Shown here: one piece after another, positions 12,345 through 25,200 of the stretch
Numbering within the stretch: position 1 is the stretch's first letter
Layout of the letters: every line of letters begins with the position of its first letter
Assembly (NCBI GenBank): GCA_009193035.1
Contig: SWDT01000001.1
Location: forward strand, 2,294,001-2,358,000
Direction: 5' to 3'
Length of the DNA: 64,000 nt
DNA from: Halicephalobus mephisto
Taxonomy: Eukaryota > Nematoda > Chromadorea > Rhabditida > Panagrolaimidae
The notes under the pieces: generated by a model
Seen by the model: only the letters and a program-made list of their open reading frames with translations
Databases searched by the model: none
What the model was told of the DNA's origin: nothing
Position numbers and translations under genes: made by a program

Positions 12345-13075
12345 TCAGGGGACGATATCCTTGGAGAGAATACGAGTCACTATGCAGTCCGACATGGTTT
12401 CACCTGCATTCTCCGGGGAGCCAGTGTCGTAGATCTGAAAGTAGTTTCTTCGTCAGTTGGATCAGAACTCAGAAAACTCACCTTCTCAATCAATCCGATA
12501 TCACAGCAATCCCTCAAGTTCTCCAGAGGTTCTGGATTGCCCTCAATCTTCTTCGCTAGTTTCACCATCTTGTCCCCCTTGGTGTCGTCGAAAATAGCCA
12601 CAATAAGATCCTTGCTGTTCTCGGCGATTCCAAAAGTATTGAGTGAGTCCGAAATCTATAAAAATACATGCTATTGTAATAAACAACTTCTAGCATCTCG
12701 CTTACATTTCTATAGGGACTCAGACTGTAGATGATCTCTCCATGAAGCCCTCGAGTGTATAAACGATTATGGGAAGCTTGGAATACAGCACGATTAGCAG
12801 CAGCAAGAAGGACGAACGGTTCAAGGACCTACAAGAAGTTAAATTAGTCAATTTCTTTAAAAGCGATATATGGGGAATTTAAATAAGTTTCATATATGAA
12901 AACTCACCAATTCAGCTCGGATAAAAGCGGCATCGATTTCTCCAGTTCGGAGAAGCTTTCTTAGCTCCACGGCGTTCCTGACATCACGGAATAAGCAGAT
13001 TCTGATGTATCTTCTTTGAGAAACATCGTAAGGATCCGGTTGAAGTTCATAAAGACGAGAAATTCCGGCTTTCAT
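12345..13075 (-). CDS. tprkb: EKC/KEOPS complex subunit TPRKB (Cgi121)
   Basis: Cgi121/TPRKB binds the Bud32/PRPK kinase in KEOPS, which makes the N6-threonylcarbamoyl group on A37 of tRNAs that read ANN codons. Minus-strand exons: 13075-12908, 12828-12706, 12655-12482 and 12434-12345, all phase 0, giving 184 residues (human about 175). Landmarks: RICLFRDVRNAVELRKLLRT...GEIDAAFIRAELV, VLEPFVLLAAANRAVF, TRGLHGEIIYSLSPYRN, ISDSLNTFGIAENSKDLIVA and a final CIVTRILSKDIV. The order and spacing match human TPRKB through its ICRMSTKDV end. A TTTATTACAG acceptor lies about 15 bases before the ATG, consistent with trans-splicing. It converges on NDNF. Confidence 0.92.
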
Positions 13076-16000
13076 CCTTAGCCTTTTGCTGTAATAAAAA
13101 CATACAGTGTAAAAAATAAAAATAAAAAAAGGATATTAAAAGATTATACAAAAACAGAAAATTGATAGATAAACAACTTTTGGCGTTTTGCCAACAAAAC
13201 AACTAGTGGAAGATGAAAATCCGGCTAAATAGATCTTATGACAAGTGCGCGAAAATCTCTTCGTAGGATTATTTATTTTCTCGAAACAACATGTCTCCAG
13301 TGGGGGAAATTACACGTTGAATTCAACTGGCTGGAAAAAACGCAGAACAAAATAACAACATGATGCGACAGACGGACTGCTATTTTCCTCGGTCATTCTG
13401 TTGTTTAAAAATTCAAACGAAAACGCAATATCCGACTTTCTAGTCCTAAATCTCAAGAGAAAAGTAGTAACAATGACCTCAGATCGTAAAGGAATGCTTT
13501 CAAATTTGTTAAAGTGAGCAAAGTTCCGCCTTGGTTGAATCCTTTCGCCAATATTTCCCTCGTTTTGTAATTTCCAATGTTTATGTGATTTAGGCGCGGC
13601 AATGAATAATGACATTTTTAAAATAAGCAAGACAAACCGTTTTTTCTGGACCGTTAATGTATTTTTGGGCGGGTAATCAAATTTTGGGAGTGGTATTATT
13701 CTTTACCAAGTCGACGTTTGACATTTGGACAAGAAATGAAAAAATCAAATTTATTTCCCCGAAATTAAAACTGTACAAAGATAAATTTCTTTTAGAATAC
13801 TTTAAATGGAGCAAATTTATTAAATTGGAATTAATTAAAAGGACGAAAACGTGGATTTTTAATGAATTTTAAATTGTTATTTCATGAGGAATGTATTGAA
13901 ATTATTAGGAAAATAGTCATTTGGGCAAATTGAATTAAATCCCAGAGCCGCGAGATTTGGCAGGATAGAATTAATTTCAGTCCATGATTAAGGACGGAAG
14001 GCATTGGTTTTCATTCAGCTGGTCCGGAATTAACTCGGATATTCCAGCCCGGCTCATTAGGAACAAATATTTTCTAATAAGACAAACTCACATTCTCAGT
14101 GTTTCATGGGTCATTTTGAATTTTCAGAACAACACTCGGAGTAAATAGAAAAATAAACGCTTTGTAAGTCTTCTTAAAAAGGCAAGACGTAAAAATGCAA
14201 CAAAATTAAAGACTGTTGGGGCCGACTTCGTTAAAAGTGAGGGAAGGAACCAAGGAGATAATTTTTGAATTTTACTTTGTTTACAAAAAAACAAACTCAC
14301 GTTCGTCTTTCAAGAGAACCGAAACTCGAAGTAATAAAACAACACATGATGAATAAAGAAAATCTCTGTCAATATTTTGAAAGTCACTTTTAGAATCGTC
14401 TAAGTGGAACCACAGACCTCCACCGTCGTCAATTATCTCGTTTTTCTTGTCTACTTGCAAATAGAAGAAGCGTGAAAATGAAGTAACCGCGGCAATACAA
14501 TCAGGACCGCGTCACCTCTGTGGCTCAGAGGGGAGATTTGCGGTTCTCTCATCCGTCGACCAACTCCGACCAGCTGGCAATCTTCCTGCAATCCCCTGCA
14601 GCAATGAACACGAAAAAGCTTGTTTGAGTCAACTCATAAGCTGACAAGCAAGCTTGAATGAGTTAAATCCAAGAGGATTTCTAAAAAATGTTATTTTCCG
14701 GAAATTGAAGTCAGGCTGAAATAATCTCGTCAAGAGGTGGAGGACATTTGATATAAGCCAGGAAAAAGTGTCAGTGTTTACAAAAGTTATTTCACGCGAG
14801 AGTCTAGGATCTTTCTCAAGGAACGTTTAATAGGGTACTTGTTATCTCTAAAATTAACTCTGAAGCTCGCAACACAGTTTTAATAATGATCGGATGAACC
14901 AAATCCAATAAATTTCAAATTCCGCTTTCCTCGGAAAAGGACAAAATTTGACGGATGGATGGAAATTTGGAGATGGTTCAGTCATACGAGGGCAAAGAGC
15001 CGGAAACTAATGTTTGATGGCCCACTTAAAGGTGACTTTCGTCTTAATTGACTGTTCGAAGTAAGCTAATTCGGGAAAACGCGGAACCCCACTGGTCATC
15101 GAATTGACAAAAAAGTGGCAATTGAATATGCGCGAACGGCCCATTCCGGAAAAGCTGTCCGGGAAACTGCAGCCATCATTGAAAAAGATGTGAAGGGAAG
15201 AATTGACCGCTTCGTCAATCTCTTAGTGCCAAACACGCGAGAATATTCGGCCAAACCTTAGATATGTCCTTTTTGGCATGTATGAATCTAGTCACAACGA
15301 AGGAAAAGCAAAACGAGTACTCATTGGGTCTTCCTCGCGAAAGACTTGACCAGATGGAGCGAATCTGTTTTCTAGTAATTTGTCTTTTCTTATCGTTAAT
15401 CTCACCATCATTATTGGACAACTGGTTCTTCTTTTGTCTATTGATTAATAAGGAAAATATTCACAATGAAAGAACAATATCTGAAATTCGGATTTTAACT
15501 CGGAAAATGACCATATTTTCAAATAGTAGTCAGTCATATATAATAATCAAATTTAAACTATTGCTTTTCAAGCTCAATTCCATCGTATTGGTTATTATTG
15601 TTCATTTGTAAAAAATCAAAAATAAGAAAAATTCCTAAAATTAGTCGGCAAAGCGAAATATTTTATATATACTGGACTTTGACCCACTTTATGGTTTCTT
15701 TCAGAACTTGATAGATAAAATATTTCCCTACATCATGAATATATCGACAAAAATACTCACAATTGATGTTTCTCTCATATCTTTGGAGTATTTAAATAAA
15801 GTCAAAAAATGCTTCGATATGTTATAATGAATTATTCCTATCCTCCTTAAGAATTCTTGGATCTTTTCAAAGTTAAACCCCAAATCATGTAACACTCAAA
15901 TTTCTTTACTCACTGCTTTGACAAAACTATATACTATTAAAGTAATTGATCACTATTTTATTATTCGTTTCTATTTCCTCTAATATGATGAAATAGTAGA

Positions 16001-19000
16001 CAGGATGTAGTTTCTATTTAGTAAGATATATTTCATCTAGAATTGCTTAAATTGGAGAATAATAATGACTTTCGGGGTCGAATTTCAATCTCCTATTGTA
16101 TGAATACGATTAAATCATAAAAGTCCAGTATTGGATAAAATGGGCGAACACAAGATGTACATTTTAATACTATCAAGTTTCATCGATTTGTCAAAACTTT
16201 GTGAAGATTTCTGATTTATTTGATTCTGTAGATGATATATATTATATTGTATTACTGAAATAAAACAATTTTCGGATGTTCTTAATAAGTTCAAAAGATC
16301 ACCATTACAAGAATAGATTAATTATAAACAAATAAAGTTCTTGGAGGATTAAAATATAGAGATAAATTGTAGTAGTTATAAACTAGTAAGTCTAATACCA
16401 GAATTAAGGCTTCAAAGTTGTTTTATTTGAATAGCTTTCTTGGATGTGATACAAATAATAAGAGCTTTCAATGTTAATAATTATCATCTAAAGGAATATT
16501 GAAAGAATTAAAACCTTAGTTTTCGTACATAATTTCATCGTAGTAGTAAGAATAGAAATTTAGATTCTATGAGATTATTCTTTCAACTTTGTAAAGATTA
16601 AAGAAAGTTTAAAGAAAACAAAAACAATTTATCATTCTATATCAGAACGTCTATCAATTATCATTCAATATATTGAAAATATGAGAGGAAAACCAACTAT
16701 CTCTATTTTTGTTGAAAAGCTTATATATCTACCAAGAAATACAATTGAAATAATATCAGGAAATAATAAAACTGGAATTATAAACTATTTTAGAATACAG
16801 GTCCTTTTTATGATAAGTTTTACTTTAATCTGAGTGTTAGTAGCTCATTATCGCCCTTAGGAAGTTTTGTGGTCAGAGCTTATTTCACGTTTCACGTTTC
16901 ACGGCATTATGATGTTGCAGATCATCACATCCTTTCTATCTTGTTATAAGTTGCTTCACAACACATTAGAGCACAGATTCTGGACAAATCTGATCTCTTT
17001 GGAATAATCATTTGTACTCTCTGATCTGCTTTCAAAAGAATTTTTGTTTATAAGTGAAACACATGCACCTTGACTCAAAAAATAAAAGGGTTTTTAAGAC
17101 ACATGAAAAAGAAATCTGAAACCTTACCAGTCTTTGTCAAATTAAAATAAACACAACTTATGAAATATCTTCTTGCTGTTGATCACGAAGACTGGGGTCG
17201 TGATTTCGAAACACAGATAGACTTAAAGGCACAATATATTCGGTCAGAAAAAAATGGAGAATAATACAATTCAGCCTAGTGACTAGAGTTTAGAAAAGAT
17301 TTTTACAACACATGAGAAAATGGTTACACAGTTTCAGTCCGAGTGACAACTAAGATAATATCCTTTCATATAAAATTACTATTAACATGGTAAATGCAGT
17401 ATTAGTATCTTGTAGGACAACTACGGAATAAAATTATCTAGATGAAACAAAACAATAAAAACTGGAGTATAAGAAACATTTTAATTTCACTAATTAATTT
17501 TATTTTGAACAATTTTTTACAGTGTGCAGTAACCAGGAAATATTTTCTTAGAGGAAGAATAAAAGAGAAAATTGAGTTTTTTAATAGAGCGAAAGGAAGT
17601 TGTGTTCAGAAAACCGTTGATTTAAATCCCAATTAGACAAAATTCTATATTTAGATAATAACTTTCTTTCTTATGTTCTTTAAACAAGATTACAGACTAT
17701 TATATAAAATTCTAGAATTTTTCAGAATCCCACCATAAACATTTGTTTTTTAAATGTAATTTACCATTGTTGTAATGTCAATTACTGTTTTAAAGCTATT
17801 TTAAATCCTTTGTAATGTATAAAAAACAGATTTACAAATCTCCAATTTCGTTATGTCCATATAAAACTTTTATTTTTTAATATTTTATGAACATGAAAAT
17901 GAAATGCATAAACGGATCATCAATTAACCTTTAATATGAGCTATTAAAAATGATCATTTTATATGAGTATTCTTTCGAAATTATTAATATTAGAAATAAA
18001 TAGTTTCGAAGTTGTGTTAACATATATTATCAGGAACTTTACCCTGCATATTATTTGCAATGACTTTCATTAGATCTTGAAAACTTTCGAAAATTTCCAC
18101 TGCATTCTAGGTTTATGAGCTTTCTAAAAGTTTCAAAACATTCTGCGGATTATTGTTTGAGACAACTAAAATTTTCTATGCAAATAGGAAACGGAATATT
18201 TACCGTCCATTTTAATAGAACATAGTCTATATGCAGGCGATCTACATCTCAGTACATAAAACATGTTCTTTTGAAATCAGGATGGAAGCATCATCCAAAA
18301 ATATATGTGGATTTCCCGATCAATTGTGGAACACGTTTCCGTCAAGAGGACAAATCATTTTTTATTTACAAAGATGAGTTTTCATTTCCTTTAGAATTCA
18401 TCAATTTTTTAAATTTCGCAATGAGATAAAATGATTTTATTTCTCATCACATCATACTTTGAACTAAAACTATATGAATCAAGTAAAATGAAATTTGAAA
18501 AAATCCCAAGCAAGCAATTAAACAGCAATAGAAATATTTCTTTAGCAATCAGTATTTGCTATTCGATTTTTAAAATTTACTACTCTCCCTCATGATGGGG
18601 ATTTTATTTTTCCACCTTACAGTAATCACTTGATCTTTTGCACTTTCAAAGCACATACACTTCAGATTTCAAAGATCAACTCCAATTTCGGCATAGTTGA
18701 CAAACTTATTCATCACTTTAATTTAAAAAAAATTCCCGACTTTCTGATTCATACGGAAATAACAAACAATCCTCGTATTCACAGCACGTATGGGAGCTTA
18801 GGTAAATAAAAAAAACATCGCTGTTGAAACAGGCACATTTGAATCCACCAACTGTGTTCCTCTGAAAATACGATTAAAAACTAATAGATGACTCAGAAAG
18901 TATATCCGTAGATGAAGGCATGTAACGACCAGAAAAGGTGTGATTCGTATAACGAGTACCTATTTATATTCACCTTGTGCGTGACAGATCAATTCGAGAG

Positions 19001-19277
19001 TCACTTGACTACGGAAAAGTAAATCAAAAACCATTTTATCCTTTTTGAATTGTTTAGCCCGTTTTTGTCGAAATCCTTGAAACTAGTCTGTTCTCGATTT
19101 GCGCAACCTGCATTTTTTGAAGGCATTCAACGACTGAACCCTCGCTGCATTGAAATTGATCCGAATCGATTGGATTCTTTTAATCCTTGCCTTACTGTTC
19201 ATTTCTGATTGTTATTGTGAGTCAGATTAACGTGAGATCACGGCTTTGTCATAGACTGATCTAAAATATTTTTAGAT
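13076..19277. other. AT-rich gene desert
   Basis: 6.2 kb without a gene I can support. The part at 13.3-15.3 kb is mixed and has small palindromes, for example CCTCTG/CAGAGG around 14514-14530 and paired AAGCTTG/CAAGCTTG segments near 14617-14655. From about 15.6 to 18.7 kb it becomes strongly AT-rich with no long frames, and it holds a triple TTTCACG tandem near 16884-16903. No terminal repeats or transposase frame were recognised. It could be regulatory, decayed repeats, or large introns of genes whose exons I cannot see. Confidence 0.4.
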
Positions 19278-19673
19278 ATGCAGGCTAATTTACTTTTGGT
19301 TTCTTGTGTTTTCGTTTTTGCCTTCTTCAACCTCGTAGATACTCTCGAGTGCTACGATGGTGGCTACGTCCCGATGTACTGTAATGCTGCAGCTCAATTC
19401 TGTCTGAAGGCCGTAGCATATAATGGGCAAATTTACAGAGGATGTGCCTACTTGCAGGATTGTCCTCAGGTAGGGAGTTACGAAATTACAGATAGAATGC
19501 TAATTGTCTCTCTTCAGGGTCCTGACTGTGCTCCCATCACCTACGGCGATGGATCCTCAGACTTTGTCTGCTGTTGTACTGGAGATCTCTGCAACACCGG
19601 CTCGACGACTCATGCGGCTTTTGCCACGATAATCACGCCTTTACTGTATTTCCTCAAGAAGTGTTTCTTCTAA
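19278..19673 (+). CDS. Ly6/uPAR-like three-finger GPI-anchored protein
   Basis: Small secreted cysteine-rich protein of the Ly6/uPAR type, probably tethered to the cell surface by a GPI anchor. The frame is open throughout, but a consensus 48-bp intron (GTAGGG at 19470 to TCTTCAG at 19517) sits inside it. Splicing gives 115 residues, retention 131. Removing it brings DCPQ directly to GPDCAP and leaves ten cysteines in the mature part, ending in the diagnostic CCCTGDLCN. Residues 1-22 are a signal peptide (NLLLVSCVFVFAFFNLVDT), and the C terminus ends in a hydrophobic GPI-attachment tail (AAFATIITPLLYFL). A TTTTTAG acceptor ends two bases before the ATG, supporting both the start and trans-splicing. 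The partner is unknown, because nematodes have many fast-evolving paralogues. Confidence 0.8.
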   Translation: MQANLLLVSCVFVFAFFNLVDTLECYDGGYVPMYCNAAAQFCLKAVAYNGQIYRGCAYLQDCPQVGSYEITDRMLIVSLQGPDCAPITYGDGSSDFVCCCTGDLCNTGSTTHAAFATIITPLLYFLKKCFF

Positions 19674-20511
19674 TAATGGGTCACAGATATTCCAGCTTTT
19701 TTAATTTAGATTAATTTAAAGATAAATTTTAATTTTTCCCAATCAATCATTAATCAACAAATCTTGATTCAATTTTGAAAAAGTTAAATAGCATTTGCCC
19801 AATTACAACGCATTCACCGGCCAAATTAATCACAAATGACAGCGGCCCGCGGTCAAAGGATTTCTTCTCCAAAATTTGGCGGCAGTTTTTCATTCTTCCA
19901 GGCGAAGCTGGCAGCAAGTGGACTATTTACTGTTTTTTCTAAGAATGACCATTTGGCCTTTTGCTTTTGAATTTCGTTCTTGAATCGAAATTCCAGAGAA
20001 CCGCACGAATGAATTTGAATAGTTTCCGTCTTCCGTCCATTCAAAGGTATGAATCTAAATCCGCTTCCGTCGTTGGACCTCACTCATTCTCTCTTGATTG
20101 TTGATGCCCCTGATTGACCGCTGGCTTTGTTCAAAAACCGCAAAGGCTTATTTATGATTGCAGTTCGACGTTTTATAGGGATGACGAACGCCAATTGTTG
20201 TTCTCGACCTCATCTATTATTGTTCCTTTTTGTTCATCCGGCTGAACTTGTTCAAGCTTATTCGAAACTTCTCCGAAAGTGATATTTCTTTGTTTTTCTG
20301 AGACACGACGGAGGAATGCTGGCAAGAACCTCCTTCCACTTGAAGTCTTTTCCACAGAAACCCCTAATTCTCCACATCCGGCCAGTGCGCGAGCTTCAGA
20401 TTAAAGCTAGGCTTGGCTTATTTCGTTTAGAACAACGTTAAATCATTTTTAAGTTATCTCGTTTTAGCGCGTTGAACTCGGGAAATTGCTTCGGAAAGGA
20501 AAGTTTCCAGA
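19674..20511. other. Intergenic region between Ly6 and aquaporin genes
   Basis: 838 bp. An AT-rich 3' flank is followed by mixed sequence with short minus-strand frames that I do not believe. A CTCGTTTTAG acceptor around 20458-20467 precedes the aquaporin ATG by about 44 bases. Confidence 0.3.
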
Positions 20512-21684
20512 ATGTCTTATCAGTCCGCTTACTACGGTACTTATCCCGGGAAGAGAACGGAGTTGGCTCACATGATGCAGAGCCAAGAAACCGAATTGAT
20601 GCCCCTTGAGAGTAACACAGGATCTCCGATGAGATCTATTTTGCGAAATAAAGAGACTCCTGCCAGGGAATTCTATGATATTTACGATCCATACGGTACT
20701 GGGTCTTCAAAAATGCAGAGCCAACATCTTTCCCGTTCGGTAAACAAGTAATTACGTAATCAATTTACGTTAATTTAATTTCAGAAAAATCACGGGAAAT
20801 GCCGGAGACTTCTGGAACGAATTGTTCGGCCATGTGTGGCAGAATTTCTTTCAGTCACAATTTCGGTGATTGTTTATTTCCACGTGGAATCTCAACTTCT
20901 CCAGAGACATGTAACTTTCTTCAACAAGATTATTGTGCTCTCCATTGTGGACTGTATTTTGTATACTGTATTCTTCGCCACTTTTCAAACGTAAGTGTAT
21001 CTCTTATTTTTGGGTAATTGTTTATTTCAGAGTGCATATTAGTCCATCCATTTCAGTAGCCCAGCTCTTCACCCTGACAACATCCTGGGCCTTGTGTTTA
21101 TTACTCATTGCTGTCCAGTTTATCGCTATCGGGACTGGTACAGTCCTTTTTTATGTCAGTTTCTTTTGACGGTTTTTCAAAGTAATCAATAGTTATAGTT
21201 CTTCAATTCGGAGGTTTTCCCAAACCCTCCAACCATCATCCAAGATCTCACTCAAAATTGGACTAAAGGGGTCTATGAGATGGTAGTCTGTCAAACAATA
21301 GGAACGACCATGGTAGTAATCTCGAATTTATTATCTACAAAGAGATGTTCACATGGGAAATCTTCCTGGAGAAGGCTTAACAGAAGTCCTTTGTGTGTTT
21401 CGTCTGCCGTTGGGCTTGCTTCACTTTTGAGGTCAGATAAGGTCAAGTGGTTTTTAATTTTAGCTCTTTTTAGTTTATTCCACTCCAATGTCTCCTGGAA
21501 CCCCATATACATTGTCGTGATGCTTCTCCTGGAAGCCCTCCACGGCAAAGGCTTCAACGTTGTCTTCAACCATCTGCTTTTCTGGCTGGGACCTCTGGTT
21601 GGATCTCTCCTCGGATCGATTGTATTCAAACTCCTCTTTGCCCCTCAAGAACAGAAATCTCAAAATCCCGACGGTGATCATTAA
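20512..21684 (+). CDS. Divergent (unorthodox) aquaporin
   Basis: Six-span membrane channel of the MIP family, resembling the atypical AQP11/12-type branch. Exons: 20512-20739, 20785-20990, 21031-21154, 21199-21431 and 21474-21684, about 333 residues. After a polar cytosolic N terminus of about 75 residues come TM1 (RPCVAEFLSVTISVIVYFHV), TM2 (IIVLSIVDCILYTVFFATF), loop B with HISPSISVAQLF, TM3 (SWALCLLLIAVQFIAIGTGT), TM4 (EMVVCQTIGTTMVVISNLL), TM5, loop E with NVSWNPIYIVVMLL, and TM6 (LLFWLGPLVGSLLGSIVFKL), which is the classic aquaporin last helix. The two NPA boxes are replaced by SPS and NPI. The last intron (42 bp) is a multiple of three and open, so retention would not break the frame. 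Substrate cannot be predicted. Confidence 0.78.
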
Positions 21685-22222
21685 ATTGAAAAATCTAATT
21701 TAAATCGAAATAAAAAGTATTGTATCGAGGAAATCTACAGAGTCCTTCCACGTGACAATCTTTTGAAAAAGGAAGACGTTAACACACGTCGATAAATCAG
21801 AGCAGTGATGCACGAGACAGTTTTCGCCACTCTCTGACCCACATATGGCAGATGCACGATCAGGTGGTCGCACAACTGGTCACTACCCTTCCAGAAAGCG
21901 TTACGTGCGTCGCTCAGCCATCAAGGAGTGTGGTTTCCTTCTGTCTTCTTCACGTCGGAACCTTGCCAACATTAAGGATGCGCGAACTGGTTCCAAATCG
22001 GACCATTGTACGCACATTTATGGACTAACACGTCAGGATTCAAAAAAAACCTCAACTTTTTTTCTGAAATCCTTACTGGCCTAGTTTTTTTGCCCGTTTT
22101 CCCAACGCGAAAATGTTTGCTCATGTGAACCGAAGAAAAGAATTTCTCTGATACTGGTTGTGATAGTGATTTTTTAATTCCGCTTTCTAGATTCATGTGC
22201 CAACTGTTCACTATTGATTCAG
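21685..22222 (+). promoter_or_regulatory. Aquaporin 3' end and TMEM131 upstream region
   Basis: AATAAAAAG at about 21709 is a likely poly(A) signal for the aquaporin gene. The remaining 500 bp has no supported gene. It ends in TATTGATTCAG at 22212-22222, an acceptor abutting the TMEM131 ATG at 22223, which I take as a trans-splice site. Confidence 0.4.
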
Positions 22223-25200
22223 ATGAGTTCCAATTTACCGGTATTATTCTTTTTGGTCGTTATTAGCTTAATCTCTAATAATGCTCTCGCACGGGAAAGT
22301 GGATCGCTTCTCGGGGATGAATCGTTCATTCCCCATGCCTTCATCCAGACAGGTGAGGAGCTGCACTACTTCACTGATGTCGCTGATCAAGATATTGTCA
22401 TTGCTGGATTATCGTCAGACCCCGGGGAAAAGTGATTTGTACTTTGTTTTATATGACACTCATAAGTGCTTTTAGAAGAGAGTATGGGTTGCTTACAGAG
22501 AAGGAAATTATCATGGATCCGAAATCTTTGGAGTTTGACACTGCTATTGTTGGACTCCCAATAAAGCAAATAGTCACCGTCAGGAACCGCAAAGCAGATT
22601 TAGTCTTCTTTGCCATGAGTTCAACGTCGATCCACTTCCATTGCAGTTTTCCTGAACATGCTGTAACTTATATTTCTCATAACTTGATATATGAATTCCA
22701 CTTTAGGCATTGTCTTTTGGTAGCTCTACAACGTTTGTCATCTACTTCTTGCCGTTGTCGTCGGGTTATTTCGAAAACACGTTTAGTATATTCACTTCTC
22801 GTGGACTTATTCAATATCACGTCCGAGGAAAGGCGGAAAATAGTCCCTATCGGATTCAGCCGATATCCGGAGTGAGGATGCCGGTGAATGGAAGCTTCCT
22901 GGCACATGTCTCTCTTCATAACCCTCATTCAACGACATTGGCTATATCCGAATTGGCATCTACGAGTAAATACATTCATCTGGAACTTCCTGGAGACGAA
23001 CTAGATGAATTCAGAGATGATGTTATTTGGGTAATCTTACTTTTGGAGTAGTGAGTTAATGATAATTGCGTTTAGGAAATTGCTCCTTTCGAAACCAGGA
23101 CAATAGCCTCGGCAAGAATCGTTGGGGCGGAGGAACTCAATACTACTGCATATATCAGTATGAAACTCCAATTGAAGGACTCTGGTGAACTTTCTGAAGT
23201 TTTCAACTCCATCAAGAAAGATACACCACCTCCTCCGTTCATGGTCGTCCCCATCGAGGTCAAGATATTGAAGCAGAAGGGACTTTTCTCTACTTCTAGC
23301 ATGATTGATTTCGGATATGTTAAAGCAGAAGAGAAATCGGAACAAGTTCTTTGGGAAGTCTACAGCACTGTAGATAAAAGTATCGACATTGATTCCATCA
23401 GAGTGGAGGATGTGAATCAGCAATTCGTCTACATTGAGCTTGCTACTAAAATGCCGATTCCAATACCAAGTGGAAATCGAGGATTTCCTGGATCTCCTGC
23501 CGCTCTCGCCAAACTGAGTTTAGATGGGAGGTCTGTGATGAGGGTGCTAGGAAACCCTGAGACTCCCGAGAAACCTCAAATCATCCCAACTACGGGAAGG
23601 ATTGTTGCTGTCAGTAGAGGAGGGAATTACAATGTCTCCGTTCCATATAAGGCAATCGTGTATTCTGGAGATTTGCTCCACAATCCAGAAGATGTGGCGT
23701 TCTACTACAAACTGAAGACTCCGATTTACCGAGGAGTATCTCTAACGAACACTTTGCCGTTTGGAATTGCTATTTACAATATCTCGGTTGATGACGATGC
23801 CATAGATGTCTTTAAAGCGACATTAGTCAGTCCATCGATAGAACTCGCTCCAGAGGAAAAAAAGGAAGTTATTTTACTAGAGTACCAGCAACAACAACCA
23901 CTGAACTTTACTACAACGTTCACCATCTTCACCAATGTCACTACATTCCGTATTCCTATAGTTATGTTCGATGGGGACCTTAAGATTCAGCTTCACTCCG
24001 TCAGTCAGGAACAATTCGACTTTGGTGCCATCGGACCGGGGAAACAGAGATCGATTTATTTTACCATAATCAACGAGAATCCGGTACAGATGATTATTAG
24101 AAAGCTCCAGCCACCCATGGCCCCGTTTTCGTTACTTGAAGTGGAAGGAATAGGGAAAGGTAATGGAACGAAGGCCAATTTATTCGGAGACGTCTTCAAG
24201 CCCAATTGGCAATCTGGTCATGATTTCACAATCCCGAGTAAGTGTTTTGCCGTTTTCAAGATGACACTTGCTGGGCATTCGATGTCGACTTCTGGATCAG
24301 ATGAGTTGGTAATTCAGACGGAATTCGCAGAGTACAGATATCCAGTAACCTTTTCTTTGACCAATTTCTCTGTCCACGCCGTTCCTCAAGTGATGGACTT
24401 TGGAAGGGTCTTCCCGGGGATGCTGACCACCCAAGAGGTCTCTTTGTTGAGTACTTTCCACAATGACCTACCGGTTGATAGAGTTTCGCTTTATCCAAGT
24501 GATCCTAGATTCTTCTTTCACAAATCCTCCGATGATGCCCCATTAATTGTGGCTAATTCTATCTCGAAAGTTGCCAAGGTCATGATGAAACCCGATGTGG
24601 CTTCGTTTGGAGAGAATTACGTTGGTCTTCCATTATCATCCTCTGATGGTCAGTGGTTTGCGTATGGGATGAAACTTCCACCCAATCTAGCCGAAATTGA
24701 TCACTATCTCTACAGAAAGATGAGGAATCGATTCAATTCAATAGTTAACGCGGGGCGTCACTTGATAAATTCCTCCATTGTCGTTGACACTCCTGTGATC
24801 AAGAATCTGGAAGTTCCTGTTAAAGCCGAACTAATCTGGCCACGGCTGTTGAGCCATTCTACTGTTCACTTCCCTATGACCGCAGTAGGGAATTTTACCA
24901 TCGTCAATTTGACACTTACTAATCCATCTCTAAAACCGGTTATCGTTCAACTTCTTCCATTGGTTATTTATCCAGATGGGGAGTCCTTTTTGGACTTTTT
25001 CCGGGATGACTTTCCATCACCTCTAATAGAACAAGTGGAGACGAACGAAACCTTGATGTTCTCGCTTCGGGATACTGAGCTATTTACTTTGAAACCGTCT
25101 AGTCCCGTTCCTAAACTTCGAGAACAAGTGGAGAAAGTTGTTGGTAGTAATATCCCGAGGTTTACTCTCTCCATGATTCTGCAGCCGAGAATGAAGGCCC

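Noticed and set aside
15264..15611. 115-codon frame in the gene desert
   Set aside because: It lies at the edge of very AT-rich sequence, its residue make-up (Ile, Leu, Asn) follows base composition, and no homology is evident.
16884..16903. Start of a CRISPR-like or satellite array (triple TTTCACG)
   Set aside because: Only three short copies with no spacers. CRISPR is not expected in a nematode genome.
15600..18700. Nuclear insertion of mitochondrial DNA
   Set aside because: The AT-rich stretch lacks any recognisable mitochondrial protein or rRNA segment in either orientation.
21845..22084. 79-codon frame between aquaporin and TMEM131
   Set aside because: No family resemblance. It ends well before the TMEM131 acceptor, and neither splice extension nor a start context supports it.
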